A DNA stretch of 64,000 bases. Origin: an uncultured Mobiluncus sp. (GTDB taxonomy: Bacteria > Actinomycetota > Actinomycetes > Actinomycetales > Actinomycetaceae). The notes below the pieces were generated by a model. The model had not been told where the DNA came from, ran no database searches, and saw nothing but the letters and a program-made list of their open reading frames with translations. The stretch is taken from NCBI RefSeq assembly GCF_902488535.1, contig NZ_CABTWO010000010.1, positions 21,177 through 85,176 of the forward strand. Reading direction: 5' to 3'. A program made the position numbers and the translations under genes. How positions within the stretch are numbered: position 1 is the first letter of the stretch; every line of letters begins with the position of its first letter. This document shows, in pieces, positions 55,361 through 63,856 of this stretch.

Positions 55361-55419
55361 GGGTTTGTGCTCGACTCCCACGGCGTGACCCATCAGAAGT
55401 GACGCCGGGACAGACGAAA

Positions 55420-55755
55420 TTAGTCGTCCTCGTCGTGCAGGTCGAAGTTCTCTAAATCGCCTTCGTCGAGATAATCGTCGTCATCGTCATCATCGTCGAG
55501 GTCATCGATGAGGTCTTCGTCGTCGTCATCATCGCCGTAGTCCTCGTCGTCGTCTTCCAGTATGTCGAAAGGCAGTTCAACCCCGGTGGCGGTAAACAGC
55601 GCATCGTCATAGGTAAAGAAAGCGTCGCGAAGTTTTTCTTCGGCGTCGCTCAGAACCGGCGAATCGTCCAAATCACTGTCCGCCGCAGACGCCACTTCCA
55701 GATGCCGCTGCAATGCGGCAATCAAATTATCTAACTCCGTACGAGGATCTTTCAT
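55420..55755 (-). CDS. Asp-rich actinobacterial protein of unknown function
   Basis: About 111 residues from ATG at 55755. The N-terminal ~70 residues form a helical domain (DPRTELDNLIAALQRHLEVA, then LRDAFFTYDDALFTATGVELPFDI) that I recall as conserved but uncharacterised in Actinobacteria. The rest is nearly all Asp and Glu, with runs of up to eight Asp. Such tails bind cations or basic proteins, but no function is established. It is convergent with the aldo/keto reductase gene. Confidence 0.75.
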   Translation of the reverse strand: MKDPRTELDNLIAALQRHLEVASAADSDLDDSPVLSDAEEKLRDAFFTYDDALFTATGVELPFDILEDDDEDYGDDDDDEDLIDDLDDDDDDDDYLDEGDLENFDLHDEDD

Positions 55756-55912
55756 AAGCTCAATTCTAATCGGCATGACCCAAGCTTGCAGGGGAATTTT
55801 CACGAAACCAGCAAGCTCACCCCATCAACGCGAGCTAACCGACAACACTTCTGAATCGCCCTGGTGCGAACCCGCCAGCAGCATCCGACTCGGTTGGGGG
55901 AACCAAAACAAA

Positions 55913-57007
55913 CTAAGGCAGGTGCAGCTGACCTCTGACCATGGTCACCATCAGGTCAGTGCCTTTGATTTCCGAAGTTTCATCGGGACCCACGATTTGT
56001 GATTCTCCGTTGGGACCGTTCAACTGGGACGCTCCCCCCTCGACACCAAGAGGGAGGACAATCCACATCTTGCCGGGGGTATAGGTGGTGGAAGGAGGTT
56101 GCCCGGCGATTTCCGCTTTGATATTTGCCACGACTACCCGCGCGTGCGCCCGGGCGGCGTCAGCCCGTTTAGACTCGTGAACATCGGTAATGTCACCAAC
56201 TGCGTAAACGTGATTCTGGCCCTTGACCCGCAGGTACTCATCCACCGTGACCTGTCCCTCACTGTTGAGGGAATCACCGTAGTTCGCCCGCAGATAGCCC
56301 GAAGCCGTTTGGGCGCCGTAGCACAGGAACCACATATCCGCGTCTATTCCTACTCCGGCCTGGGTCTCGACGTGGAAAGGCGCCAGCTCACCAATATCGG
56401 TCGGCGGCAGGTAAGCCAAAGGAGCACCCAAAACCAACTGCACTCCGGCCTGCTGCAACTCCGCGGTCAAAACGCTGCGCAGGTCTTCGGCATATTCGTT
56501 GGACCCCAAAATATGCGGGGAACGGTCCACCATAATAATTTCCATATCGGGGAAGTTCGTGAACAGCTCGCCGGCGAATTCGATAGCGACAGTACCCGCA
56601 CCGACCAACATAACCCGCTTTGCTTGCGACAAATTATTCCGGGTTTCCTCCAGACGGCGTTTCGCCAACGAGGCCGTCGGGATATTGTGTTTCGCCGGAT
56701 AAGGGTAGGTCGTTCCGGTGGCCAAAACTAGGTAGTCCGCTTCAATAGGGTCATGATTTGCCAGGTGAACGGTGGTTCCCTCGACGCGGGTCGCTTCCCC
56801 GTGCACGACCCGGCCATGCTTTAACAGGCGCGAATAGGGCATGAAAATGGTGTGGGTCCAAATATCATCGACCGCGGCGCGCAAAGCCGCCGCGTGATGC
56901 ACGAACTGGTCTTTTTGTTCCACCAAAGTCACTTCGGCGACATCGTCCAAACCGCCGGCCACGGTGATTCCCCCGTATCCGCCGCCGACTACAGTAACTC
57001 GAACCAC
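55913..57007 (-). CDS. FAD-dependent NAD(P)H oxidoreductase (NDH-2/AIFM2-like)
   Basis: About 364 residues from a GTG at 57007 behind GGGAGG; a TTG at 57049 has no ribosome site. The FAD-binding VRVTVVGGGYGGITVAGGL and the second dinucleotide fold VMLVGAGTVAIEFAGEL are clear, and VYAVGDITD is the C-terminal FAD motif. This fits the NDH-2/FSP1-like two-dinucleotide-fold family. No clear membrane anchor is seen at the C-terminus, so respiratory NDH-2 function is uncertain. Confidence 0.88.
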   Translation of the reverse strand: MVRVTVVGGGYGGITVAGGLDDVAEVTLVEQKDQFVHHAAALRAAVDDIWTHTIFMPYSRLLKHGRVVHGEATRVEGTTVHLANHDPIEADYLVLATGTTYPYPAKHNIPTASLAKRRLEETRNNLSQAKRVMLVGAGTVAIEFAGELFTNFPDMEIIMVDRSPHILGSNEYAEDLRSVLTAELQQAGVQLVLGAPLAYLPPTDIGELAPFHVETQAGVGIDADMWFLCYGAQTASGYLRANYGDSLNSEGQVTVDEYLRVKGQNHVYAVGDITDVHESKRADAARAHARVVVANIKAEIAGQPPSTTYTPGKMWIVLPLGVEGGASQLNGPNGESQIVGPDETSEIKGTDLMVTMVRGQLHLP

Positions 57008-57133
57008 ACTGCCTCCCGCTTCGGCTGCCCTAGGATAGATAATTTTCAAACAAAACGTCTTAATCCTAACCTAATAGCCCGCTAGTGCACCGGTTTCGCG
57101 TCAGATATTTCTGCCCGCCAGACGTGGGCGTGT

Positions 57134-57622
57134 TTATAGTTCCGCGGCCAGCGGGACCTGCAAGGCTCGGGCGATATTCGGGGGGAAAAATCCCTCACCT
57201 TTCAAAACTTTGCCGTCTTCGCGATAAATCGGTTTCCCGTCCGGTCCCAGCTTCGACATATTGGATGCCTGAACTTCCTGCAACACTGCCGGCAGGTTGA
57301 TGCCCGCCTCCAGGGCCATGCCGTAGACGACATACGTCAAATCCGCCAAAGCATCGGCGACTTCGACAGTATCGCGAGCGCCCTCGTCGAGCTCGCTGAT
57401 TCCGTCCATGACCCCGCGCAGCGCCGCATAGGCTTTCTGACCGTACAGCGCGCGCACCAACTCGGAAGTTTCTTCCAAAATCAGCGACAAGCGCATATGC
57501 ATCCGCTCATTTTCAATGTTTGGCCCGGTAGTCACCACCGGCAGACCGTACACCTGATGAAATTGCCGCACCAGGGCTTCGGGATCGCGCGGGTCGGGGG
57601 CTGGCAGTGTTGTTTCACTCAT
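57134..57622 (-). CDS. MazG-like NTP pyrophosphohydrolase
   Basis: A 162-residue all-alpha NTP pyrophosphatase (PRA-PH/MazG superfamily). Metal-binding motifs are LILEETSELVRAL and TVEVADALADLTYVVYG, and the C-terminal SNMSKLGPDGKPIYREDGKV loop is typical of the phage- and actinobacterial-type proteins. It should hydrolyse an NTP or noncanonical nucleotide to NMP and pyrophosphate. It overlaps the upstream GNAT gene by eight bases. Confidence 0.88.
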   Translation of the reverse strand: MSETTLPAPDPRDPEALVRQFHQVYGLPVVTTGPNIENERMHMRLSLILEETSELVRALYGQKAYAALRGVMDGISELDEGARDTVEVADALADLTYVVYGMALEAGINLPAVLQEVQASNMSKLGPDGKPIYREDGKVLKGEGFFPPNIARALQVPLAAEL

Positions 57623-58322
57623 CTTTTGTACTTCTTTCCTGGTCCGAGGCGTTTCCCCGGTTACCTTGCTGTAACTGTTTCATAAGGTCGTTCCACGAGG
57701 TCGCCGGTTCCAGCGGGTCCCCCGGCAACAGCGTCGCCACGGCACGGTCTTCGCGCTGCCCATGGTGCAAGCCAATGCCGCGCAAGATGCCGCCAAAACG
57801 GAATCCACAACGCCAGGCGACGCGGATAGAGGCCAGGTTATCCGGGTGTGCTTCCAAGGTCACGCATTGGAAACCCAACAGGTTGAACGCGGTGGTAACC
57901 GCCAGTTGCAGGGACTCTTGCATCAGCCCACGCCCCCGCCACTCGGGCGCTATCCAGTACCCAACATTGGTGGTTTTTTCCAAGCCGACCCGCAAAGAAA
58001 TCGTGCCCGCCACGTGGGGAGTTTGGGATTCAAAAGCGCGGATAATCCAGCTGGCTCCCCCTTCGTCCCATAACCGGGGGCAAAGTTCGTTTATAAAATT
58101 GTCCGCGTGTTCCGGGCCGAAAGGCACCGGAACCGTCGTAAAACGCTGGATTTCAGGATCTTGGCAAGCGGCCGCAACTTCAGGGGCGTCCGCAGCCCGC
58201 GGCACATCCAAGGTCAGTTTGGTGCCATGCACCGGAAAGGGCCGATGTGCACCGATTTCCCCCTCGACGGCGCTGGTGGAAACAGATTTAGCGATTCCGT
58301 GAACGAAAGGTGTTTCAGCCAT
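57615..58322 (-). CDS. GNAT-family N-acetyltransferase, RimJ/RimL type
   Basis: A 235-residue protein. After an N-terminal ~30-residue extension it has the RimJ/RimL layout: TKLTLDVPRAADAPEVAAAC, NVGYWIAPEWRGRGLMQESL (acetyl-CoA pyrophosphate loop), VTLEAHPDNLASIRVAWRCGF. It probably acetylates a protein N-terminus or a small amine; the substrate is unknown. GGGAGG precedes the ATG by five bases. Confidence 0.9.
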   Translation of the reverse strand: MAETPFVHGIAKSVSTSAVEGEIGAHRPFPVHGTKLTLDVPRAADAPEVAAACQDPEIQRFTTVPVPFGPEHADNFINELCPRLWDEGGASWIIRAFESQTPHVAGTISLRVGLEKTTNVGYWIAPEWRGRGLMQESLQLAVTTAFNLLGFQCVTLEAHPDNLASIRVAWRCGFRFGGILRGIGLHHGQREDRAVATLLPGDPLEPATSWNDLMKQLQQGNRGNASDQERSTKDE

Positions 58323-58347
58323 GAATCCTCCCGAACGAAATACGACA

Positions 58348-58370
58348 AAGACCCGGATTTTCCGGGTCTT
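58348..58370 (-). terminator. Terminator after tRNA-Leu(GAG)
   Basis: Ten-base arms AAGACCCGGA and TCCGGGTCTT with a three-base loop, followed on the minus strand by TTTGTCGT. It starts two bases after the tRNA 3' end. Confidence 0.8.
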
Positions 58371-58371
58371 G

Positions 58372-58456
58372 TGCGAGGAAAGGGACTTGAACCCTCACGA
58401 CCGCAATTGGTCACAAGCACCTCAAGCTTGCGCGTCTACCATTCCGCCACCCTCGC
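58372..58456 (-). tRNA. tRNA-Leu, anticodon GAG
   Basis: Eighty-five bases with a normal class II cloverleaf: acceptor GCGAGGG/TCCTCGC, D arm GGCGGAATGGTAGACGC, anticodon stem CAAGC/GCTTG around TTGAGGT (anticodon GAG), a long variable arm, T arm GAGGG-TTCAAGT-CCCTT and discriminator A. The CCA is not encoded. It reads CTC and CTT leucine codons. Confidence 0.95.
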
Positions 58457-58586
58457 TGGTGCTAAAGGCAAATCAAATTTAGCGGGTTTAGGCGACATTC
58501 TCAAAACGAAGTCTGCAACGACACCAGACCGGGGCGAAACTGGGCGCAAAACCCGAGGATTGCCGGCCCCGCAAACGAAACGAAGC

Positions 58587-58949
58587 TCAATCAGCTTCGG
58601 CGAACTGCCAAATCTCGACCATAGAAGCGGTCGGGGTCAGGAAAAAGGCATTTTCATCCACATCGTCTTTGCCAGTCGCGCTGGCTTTCACCAGGACGTA
58701 ACCGCTGGCCAGCTTGATACCTATCTGAGCCGGATCAGTGGCCGCCTCGGCAGAGAGAGTGCCGTCAGGTCGCATGAAACGAACCGTTTTAGCCGACCCC
58801 CGCATGACTTCTGAGACCTCAGCGTTGCCCGAGTACACCCCAATCACGATTAGACCCGAACCCACTAACGGATCACCGCGAACCAGGGACTTCGCCCGCA
58901 CGGCGGCGCGTTTGAAATAATTACGCCCTTCAACAATGTCATCGTTCAC
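58587..58949 (-). CDS. Hypothetical protein
   Basis: A 120-residue protein from a GTG start at 58949. I do not recognise a family. It has a mixed alpha/beta composition, no membrane segment, no cysteine, and the stretch PLVGSGLIVIGVYSGNAEVSEV followed by MRPDGTLSAEAATD. It lies between the SNF2 helicase gene and tRNA-Leu, with 86 bases to the helicase gene. Coding potential is judged from its codon pattern and ribosome-site spacing only. Confidence 0.6.
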   Translation of the reverse strand: MNDDIVEGRNYFKRAAVRAKSLVRGDPLVGSGLIVIGVYSGNAEVSEVMRGSAKTVRFMRPDGTLSAEAATDPAQIGIKLASGYVLVKASATGKDDVDENAFFLTPTASMVEIWQFAEAD

Positions 58950-59035
58950 GGTCTCATTCTTTCACGCCCGCCTAGACAGCGCCTGAATTTGGGGAAAATT
59001 TACGCCGCACCGCCCTCGGAGCTGCTGGCCAATCC

Positions 59036-62032
59036 TCAGCTCAAAAGGCTGCGCAGCTGGTCAAGGGTGATTCCCGCGGAAACTTCGCGGTTTTCTTGAC
59101 CGGAGAGTACCGCCCCGATGAGGTCGCGTTTCTTTTCTTGCAGCTCCAAGACGCGCTGTTCAATGGTGTCGGCAGCGACCAGCCGATAGACGTTGACGAA
59201 CCTTTTTTGCCCTAGCCGATGCGCCCGGTCGACAGCCTGAGCCTCCACCGCCGGATTCCACCACGGGTCGGTGAGGAACACGTAATCCGCCTCAGTGAGG
59301 TTCAAGCCAAACCCACCAGCCTTCAACGAAATCAGGAATACATCGACTTCCCCGTTTTGGAACCGTGCCACCTGACGGTCGCGGTCCCGACTGGTGCCGT
59401 CCAGATAGGCGTAATCAATCCCCGCCTCGTCCAGTTTTTCCCGCAGTATCGCCAAGAAAGAAGTGAACTGGGAAAACACCAGCGCCTGGTGGCGCTGCCG
59501 GGACTTCGAGCTGCTATCGTCGCGCAACCCCTCCAACGTTTGCAACAGATACGTGACTTTCGCCCCGTCCTCGTGCGCGTGATGGTCGATGAGCTTAGCG
59601 CTCAAAGCGAGCTGACGCAGGCGGGTCAGCGCCGTGAGGATGTTGATCCGAGGAGAGTTAGCGTCCGCCGCCTGGGCTCGGGCCGCCGTCAAATATTTGG
59701 CGTACCAGGTGCGCTGCACCGGCTCCAGATCGATAGAGACAATCTGTTCGATTTTTTCGGGCAGCTCCTGAGCGACGCTGTCTTTGGTGCGGCGCAGCAA
59801 AAACGGCGCCACCCGATCGGAGAGCTCGGCGGCCGCCTCGCTGCGATCGCTGAGCGTCTCGGCGGCGAAGCGTCGCGTGAATACCGGCAGACTGGGCAGC
59901 ACCGTGGGAACGGTCAGAGACATAATCGACCACAAGTCAGTAGCGGTGTTTTCGATGGGGGTGCCGGTCAGGGCAAAAGCCCACTTCGCGCGCAGACGCA
60001 CCAGAGCTTTATGGGTGGCGGTGGAAGGGTTTTTCACAAACTGGGCTTCGTCGAAAACCAAACCTGAAAAACTCTGAGTTTGCCAAAAATCTATGTCCAT
60101 CCGCGTCAACGTATAGGTAGTCAGCACCAGGTCGGCCTGTTGGACCTCGCGAGCCACCCGCTGACAGTCCGCAGCGGCTTTGCCCACGCTCGTCCTTTGG
60201 GTGTACACCCGCAAATTCGGGAACCACCGCGAGGCCTGCTCCTCCCACGTCCCAATCAAACTGGCCGGTACCACCACGAACACCGCAGCACAGTCCGCGG
60301 GACTATCCGCCAACTGGTGCTTTTGCCCGGCAATGACCGCCAGCATCTGCATAGTCTTGCCCAAGCCCATGTCATCAGCCAAGATACCGCCTAAACCGGC
60401 CTCGGCCCGAGCCGTCATCCAACGAAAACCGTCCTCTTGATAGCCGCGCCAAGTGCCTTGTGCCAACGTGGGAGTCGAAGCTTCGGGCGGATCAACCAAT
60501 CTGTTGACGGCATGTTCCCAATCGCCGGAAAACTGGCGCGTCGCGGCCAGCGCATCCAGCGCTGAAACCAGCCCGAAATTGGAAATTCCGACTGTAAAAT
60601 CCGCGCTGCCGGAAAAATCGTTGAGTCCCAAATCGGTGAACTCGCGAATCAGGCGTTTCAGCTGTTGATTTTTCGCCGCATACAAATCCACCCAGTTGCC
60701 TTCGGGAGTTTGCCACCAGCGCTCCACTCGCCCCAGAGCCGCCAGAAACTCTTTCGTGTCCAAGTCTTCCTGCCCCAGGCGCAACCCCAGGTCCAGCCCG
60801 TAACGCAGCCCCCAGCCACGCGGCTCGCCTTCGGGCAGTTCACCGAGATCTGCCTCGAAGTCCGGGGCGGTGTCGTCTGACCGGGGCGTCCCTTGAGCGG
60901 GTGAAAGCGCCTGGTCAATCCGCAAATCGAGTACCGGACCGTTAGAAAAAATCTGAATGTGTTGCAGTTCTGGGGAAATTTTGACTTCGGCGCGTTCGGA
61001 GACGTTTATGGTGTTCATGAACTCGCGAATCCGATCCAACTCAAAAATGGGAAATTTTTTCGTAAAGAACGTCTGAATTTCGGATTCATTCCATCCCCCC
61101 AGGGAGCCGACGCCCTGCATAGCAGCCTGAATTTCCGGATCAGGGGTGTTGGGGTCCAAGGCCACTTCCACTGCAGCGCTGGCCGAGCGACGGCGCACGG
61201 TCCAGCGGATTTCGACCAGTTTCGGGTTCATTTCGTTCAGTCGCAGCAATCCGCACAACTGGGGAGGACCAAAAACGTGTTCCTGGGTCAGATTCATGGA
61301 TTCGTGAGACAGCACGCCCAACTCCCCCAGGCGTTTAGCATAGTTGGCCCAAAATTCGTTGGCTTGCGTAGCCGGGATTTCCCATCGAGCTTGCACTGCG
61401 GCCAGCGTGTTTAGTTCCTCGTTCACTCCCGCTTTTAAGCCGGCGCACGCCACGAAACGCCCGCGCAAGGCTTCCAGTCGCGGCCCGAGAGACCGGCAGA
61501 CCGCCTCGGTCGTTTCGGGCGCTTCTGAAGGCACGCCAGCCACCGCAGTTTCGGCACCGGCTGCCACCGCAGCTTCGGCACCGGCCGCCACCGTCAACGA
61601 GCCGTCCTCGTGCTGTGTGATGACCAATACAGTTTGGGGGCCGGGCTCCGCGGGACGCAACACGGTGGTGCGTGAAGTGTCAGCAAACACGCTGACTCCG
61701 CTGGTGATGCACTTTTCCAGGAGGTCCAGACCGGTGGGGTCCAGGTGGCTTAATTTCACGAGCTGCGCCCGGGCACTGTGTTCAAAAAGGTGGCGCATCG
61801 CGGCGAGCTGGGTCGCGTTCAGTCCCTTGGTGACCGAGGCCCAGCGCGAGGTCAGGTCACGCCAAGTGGCGCGCTTTTCTGACCACTCTCCGGCCGGGTT
61901 GATACGCAGGGGAACTAAGGTTTCTCCCTCTATCTGGATGGCCATAGGCTGGTTCGTAACATCAACCTCGCCAGCATTGAGCAAACTGCCGAGCCCCGCG
62001 CGCCAATCCATTTCGTAAGCCATTCTGTCCAT
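59036..62032 (-). CDS. SNF2-family DEAD/DEAH helicase
   Basis: A 998-residue protein. The C-terminal ~470 residues hold a complete Swi2/Snf2 ATPase: motif I LADDMGLGKTMQML (near 557), motif II FDEAQ, motif III ALTGTPIEN, motif V LKAGGFGLNLTEAD, motif VI AVDRAHRLGQKR. The N-terminal half is the SNF2-associated beta-rich region; no SWIM zinc motif is seen. Two copies of a GAEA/TAVA repeat lie near residues 145-160. It likely remodels protein-DNA complexes; the exact role is unknown. The start could be any of the closely spaced ATGs at 62032, 62023 or 62011. Confidence 0.93.
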   Translation of the reverse strand: MDRMAYEMDWRAGLGSLLNAGEVDVTNQPMAIQIEGETLVPLRINPAGEWSEKRATWRDLTSRWASVTKGLNATQLAAMRHLFEHSARAQLVKLSHLDPTGLDLLEKCITSGVSVFADTSRTTVLRPAEPGPQTVLVITQHEDGSLTVAAGAEAAVAAGAETAVAGVPSEAPETTEAVCRSLGPRLEALRGRFVACAGLKAGVNEELNTLAAVQARWEIPATQANEFWANYAKRLGELGVLSHESMNLTQEHVFGPPQLCGLLRLNEMNPKLVEIRWTVRRRSASAAVEVALDPNTPDPEIQAAMQGVGSLGGWNESEIQTFFTKKFPIFELDRIREFMNTINVSERAEVKISPELQHIQIFSNGPVLDLRIDQALSPAQGTPRSDDTAPDFEADLGELPEGEPRGWGLRYGLDLGLRLGQEDLDTKEFLAALGRVERWWQTPEGNWVDLYAAKNQQLKRLIREFTDLGLNDFSGSADFTVGISNFGLVSALDALAATRQFSGDWEHAVNRLVDPPEASTPTLAQGTWRGYQEDGFRWMTARAEAGLGGILADDMGLGKTMQMLAVIAGQKHQLADSPADCAAVFVVVPASLIGTWEEQASRWFPNLRVYTQRTSVGKAAADCQRVAREVQQADLVLTTYTLTRMDIDFWQTQSFSGLVFDEAQFVKNPSTATHKALVRLRAKWAFALTGTPIENTATDLWSIMSLTVPTVLPSLPVFTRRFAAETLSDRSEAAAELSDRVAPFLLRRTKDSVAQELPEKIEQIVSIDLEPVQRTWYAKYLTAARAQAADANSPRINILTALTRLRQLALSAKLIDHHAHEDGAKVTYLLQTLEGLRDDSSSKSRQRHQALVFSQFTSFLAILREKLDEAGIDYAYLDGTSRDRDRQVARFQNGEVDVFLISLKAGGFGLNLTEADYVFLTDPWWNPAVEAQAVDRAHRLGQKRFVNVYRLVAADTIEQRVLELQEKKRDLIGAVLSGQENREVSAGITLDQLRSLLS

Positions 62033-62094
62033 TTTACAGGTTTCCGCCGCGGATTTTCCGTTGCACCGAAAAACCTCCCTAGAATAGGGACGTT

Positions 62095-62559
62095 ATGTTG
62101 CACGTGATTTTCTTTCAACCTCGCATCGCCGGAAACACCGGTGCCGCTATTCGTCTGGCCGCCTGCACCGGCGCTACCCTGCACGTGGTCGAACCGACCG
62201 TGTTTGACCTGGATAACGACACCAAGTTGAAGCGTGCGGGACTGGACTATCACGACCTGGCGCACCTGGAACGCCACCCCAATTTGGACGACTGCTTAGC
62301 GCACGTGCCCGGAAAACTTTATGCCTTTACCGGCCACACTGACATCCTGCTGCCCCAGATTCGCTTTCAGGATGGGGACGGCCTCATGTTTGGACCCGAA
62401 GATACCGGTCTGCCGGTTGAAGTGATGGATGACCCGCGTGTCACCAGTCGAGTTCGGATCCCCATGCTGGAAGGGCGCCGTTCCCTGAATCTCTCGATTT
62501 CAGCGGCGATTGGGCTGTATTACGCCTGGGGTCAGCTCGGCTACACCGGCGGTATGTAG
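62095..62559 (+). CDS. trmL: tRNA (cytidine/uridine-2'-O-)-methyltransferase TrmL
   Basis: A 154-residue SPOUT methyltransferase of TrmL length: VIFFQPRIAGNTGAAIRLAACTG (motif 1 Asn), DGLMFGPEDTGLP (motif 2) and IPMLEGRRSLNLSISAAIGLYY (motif 3 with the knot). In E. coli TrmL methylates the ribose of base 34 in the leucine tRNAs with CAA and UAA anticodons. It is divergent from the SNF2 gene by 62 bases. Confidence 0.93.
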   Translation: MLHVIFFQPRIAGNTGAAIRLAACTGATLHVVEPTVFDLDNDTKLKRAGLDYHDLAHLERHPNLDDCLAHVPGKLYAFTGHTDILLPQIRFQDGDGLMFGPEDTGLPVEVMDDPRVTSRVRIPMLEGRRSLNLSISAAIGLYYAWGQLGYTGGM

Positions 62560-62662
62560 TTTCATTTTTCCTGGTCACAAGTCTCGATTTCCCGTTTTTC
62601 CGTGTGCCTGCGCGGTTTTTCCCGTTTCCTCATGTTAATCTCGAGGAAAAGAGGGAGCACGT

Positions 62663-63769
62663 GTGATTAAGTACCTAGGTTCAAAACGCACTTTGGTGCC
62701 GGCGTTGGCACAGATTGCGGACCTGTCGGGTGCACGCACCGCCCTTGACGCGTTTACCGGAACGACCCGGGTCGCCCAGGCTTTCAAGGCCCTCGGTATT
62801 GCCACCGCTGCCAACGATGTGGCCAGTTATTCGAGGGTACTCGCGGACTGCTATATCGCCACCGACAAACGTCAGATAAACGACCGCGAGCTACGAGCTC
62901 TCTTGTGCGATCTAGAAGCTACCCCAGGCGAGCCGGGCTACTTCACGGAAACGTTTTGTGAAAAGTCTCGGTTCTTCCAACCAAAAAACGGGTCGCGCAT
63001 TGACGCTATCCGCAATCGAATTGAGACAGAATTTGCCGCTGACCCCCGCTACCCTATCCTGCTGACTTCGCTGATGGAGGCGGCAGACCGGGTAGATTCC
63101 ACGACCGGACTGCAGATGGCGTACCTGAAACAGTGGGCTCCGCGCGCGTACAATGACCTGGAACTGCGGATGCCCGAGCTTTTGGAGGGTACGGGCACCA
63201 CCTACCAACGCGACACGAACGCACTCATCGCCGACCCCGCGACCCCACGTTTTGACCTGGTTTACCTCGATCCGCCCTATAACCAGCATCGTTACTTTAC
63301 GAACTATCACATTTGGGAGACGCTGATCCGCTGGGATTGCCCCGAGGCTTACGGCGTGGCGCAAAAGCGGGTGGACGCCCGGGATTCCGCCACGCATTCG
63401 GCGTATAACCGGAAACGCGAAATGCCCCAGGCTTTGCAAAGCCTGATTGCACAGGTAGACACGGACACGCTGGTGCTGTCTTATAACAATGAATCTTGGA
63501 TTGATTTTGACACCCTGTTTGACGCGGTGGCGGCTGGTTTTGAGGACTGCGTAGCGCTGGCTTTTGACTATAAACGCTACGTGGGTGCCCAAATCGGCAT
63601 CTATAACCCGGAGGGAACCAAGGTCGGTAAAGTCACCCACCTGCGGAATCTGGAATACCTATTCGTCGGGTGCACCGCACAGGTTGGCGCGCGTATCCGC
63701 GCCGCTTTCTACGTCCCCGACGCCCCGGAAGTGCCCTCAGAATCGCGGCTGCTCGCCCAAGTGGGCTAG
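62663..63769 (+). CDS. D12-class DNA adenine-N6 methyltransferase
   Basis: A 368-residue methyltransferase. SAM-binding motif I is DAFTGTTRVAQAF at about residues 29-41 and the catalytic motif is DPPY at 203-206 (LVYLDPPYNQHRYFTNYH), the D12/Dam-class order. Start GTG at 62663 behind GAGGGAG. No restriction endonuclease or specificity gene is adjacent in the window, so it may be an orphan methylase; the region beyond 63770 ends in transposase debris. The recognition sequence cannot be read. Confidence 0.93.
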   Translation: MIKYLGSKRTLVPALAQIADLSGARTALDAFTGTTRVAQAFKALGIATAANDVASYSRVLADCYIATDKRQINDRELRALLCDLEATPGEPGYFTETFCEKSRFFQPKNGSRIDAIRNRIETEFAADPRYPILLTSLMEAADRVDSTTGLQMAYLKQWAPRAYNDLELRMPELLEGTGTTYQRDTNALIADPATPRFDLVYLDPPYNQHRYFTNYHIWETLIRWDCPEAYGVAQKRVDARDSATHSAYNRKREMPQALQSLIAQVDTDTLVLSYNNESWIDFDTLFDAVAAGFEDCVALAFDYKRYVGAQIGIYNPEGTKVGKVTHLRNLEYLFVGCTAQVGARIRAAFYVPDAPEVPSESRLLAQVG

Positions 63770-63856
63770 CCCCGGCCGGATTTTTCTGTTACTTTTGCGT
63801 CTTTTTGAGAGACAGGGCGCGTGGTGCCTCATGTCATTTTGAGCGCGAAGTTGGGG

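Noticed and set aside
55430..55560. GATGAC-like triplet repeats.
   Set aside because: They simply encode the Asp/Glu-rich tail of the small protein and do not form spaced repeats like CRISPR.
59219..60067. A 282-codon open frame antisense to the SNF2 helicase gene.
   Set aside because: It is contained in the helicase catalytic region and shows Arg/Gln-rich shadow composition.
61545..61610. Short tandem repeat of about 24 bases in the SNF2 gene.
   Set aside because: Only about two copies; it encodes a GAEA-type linker and is not a CRISPR or regulatory array.
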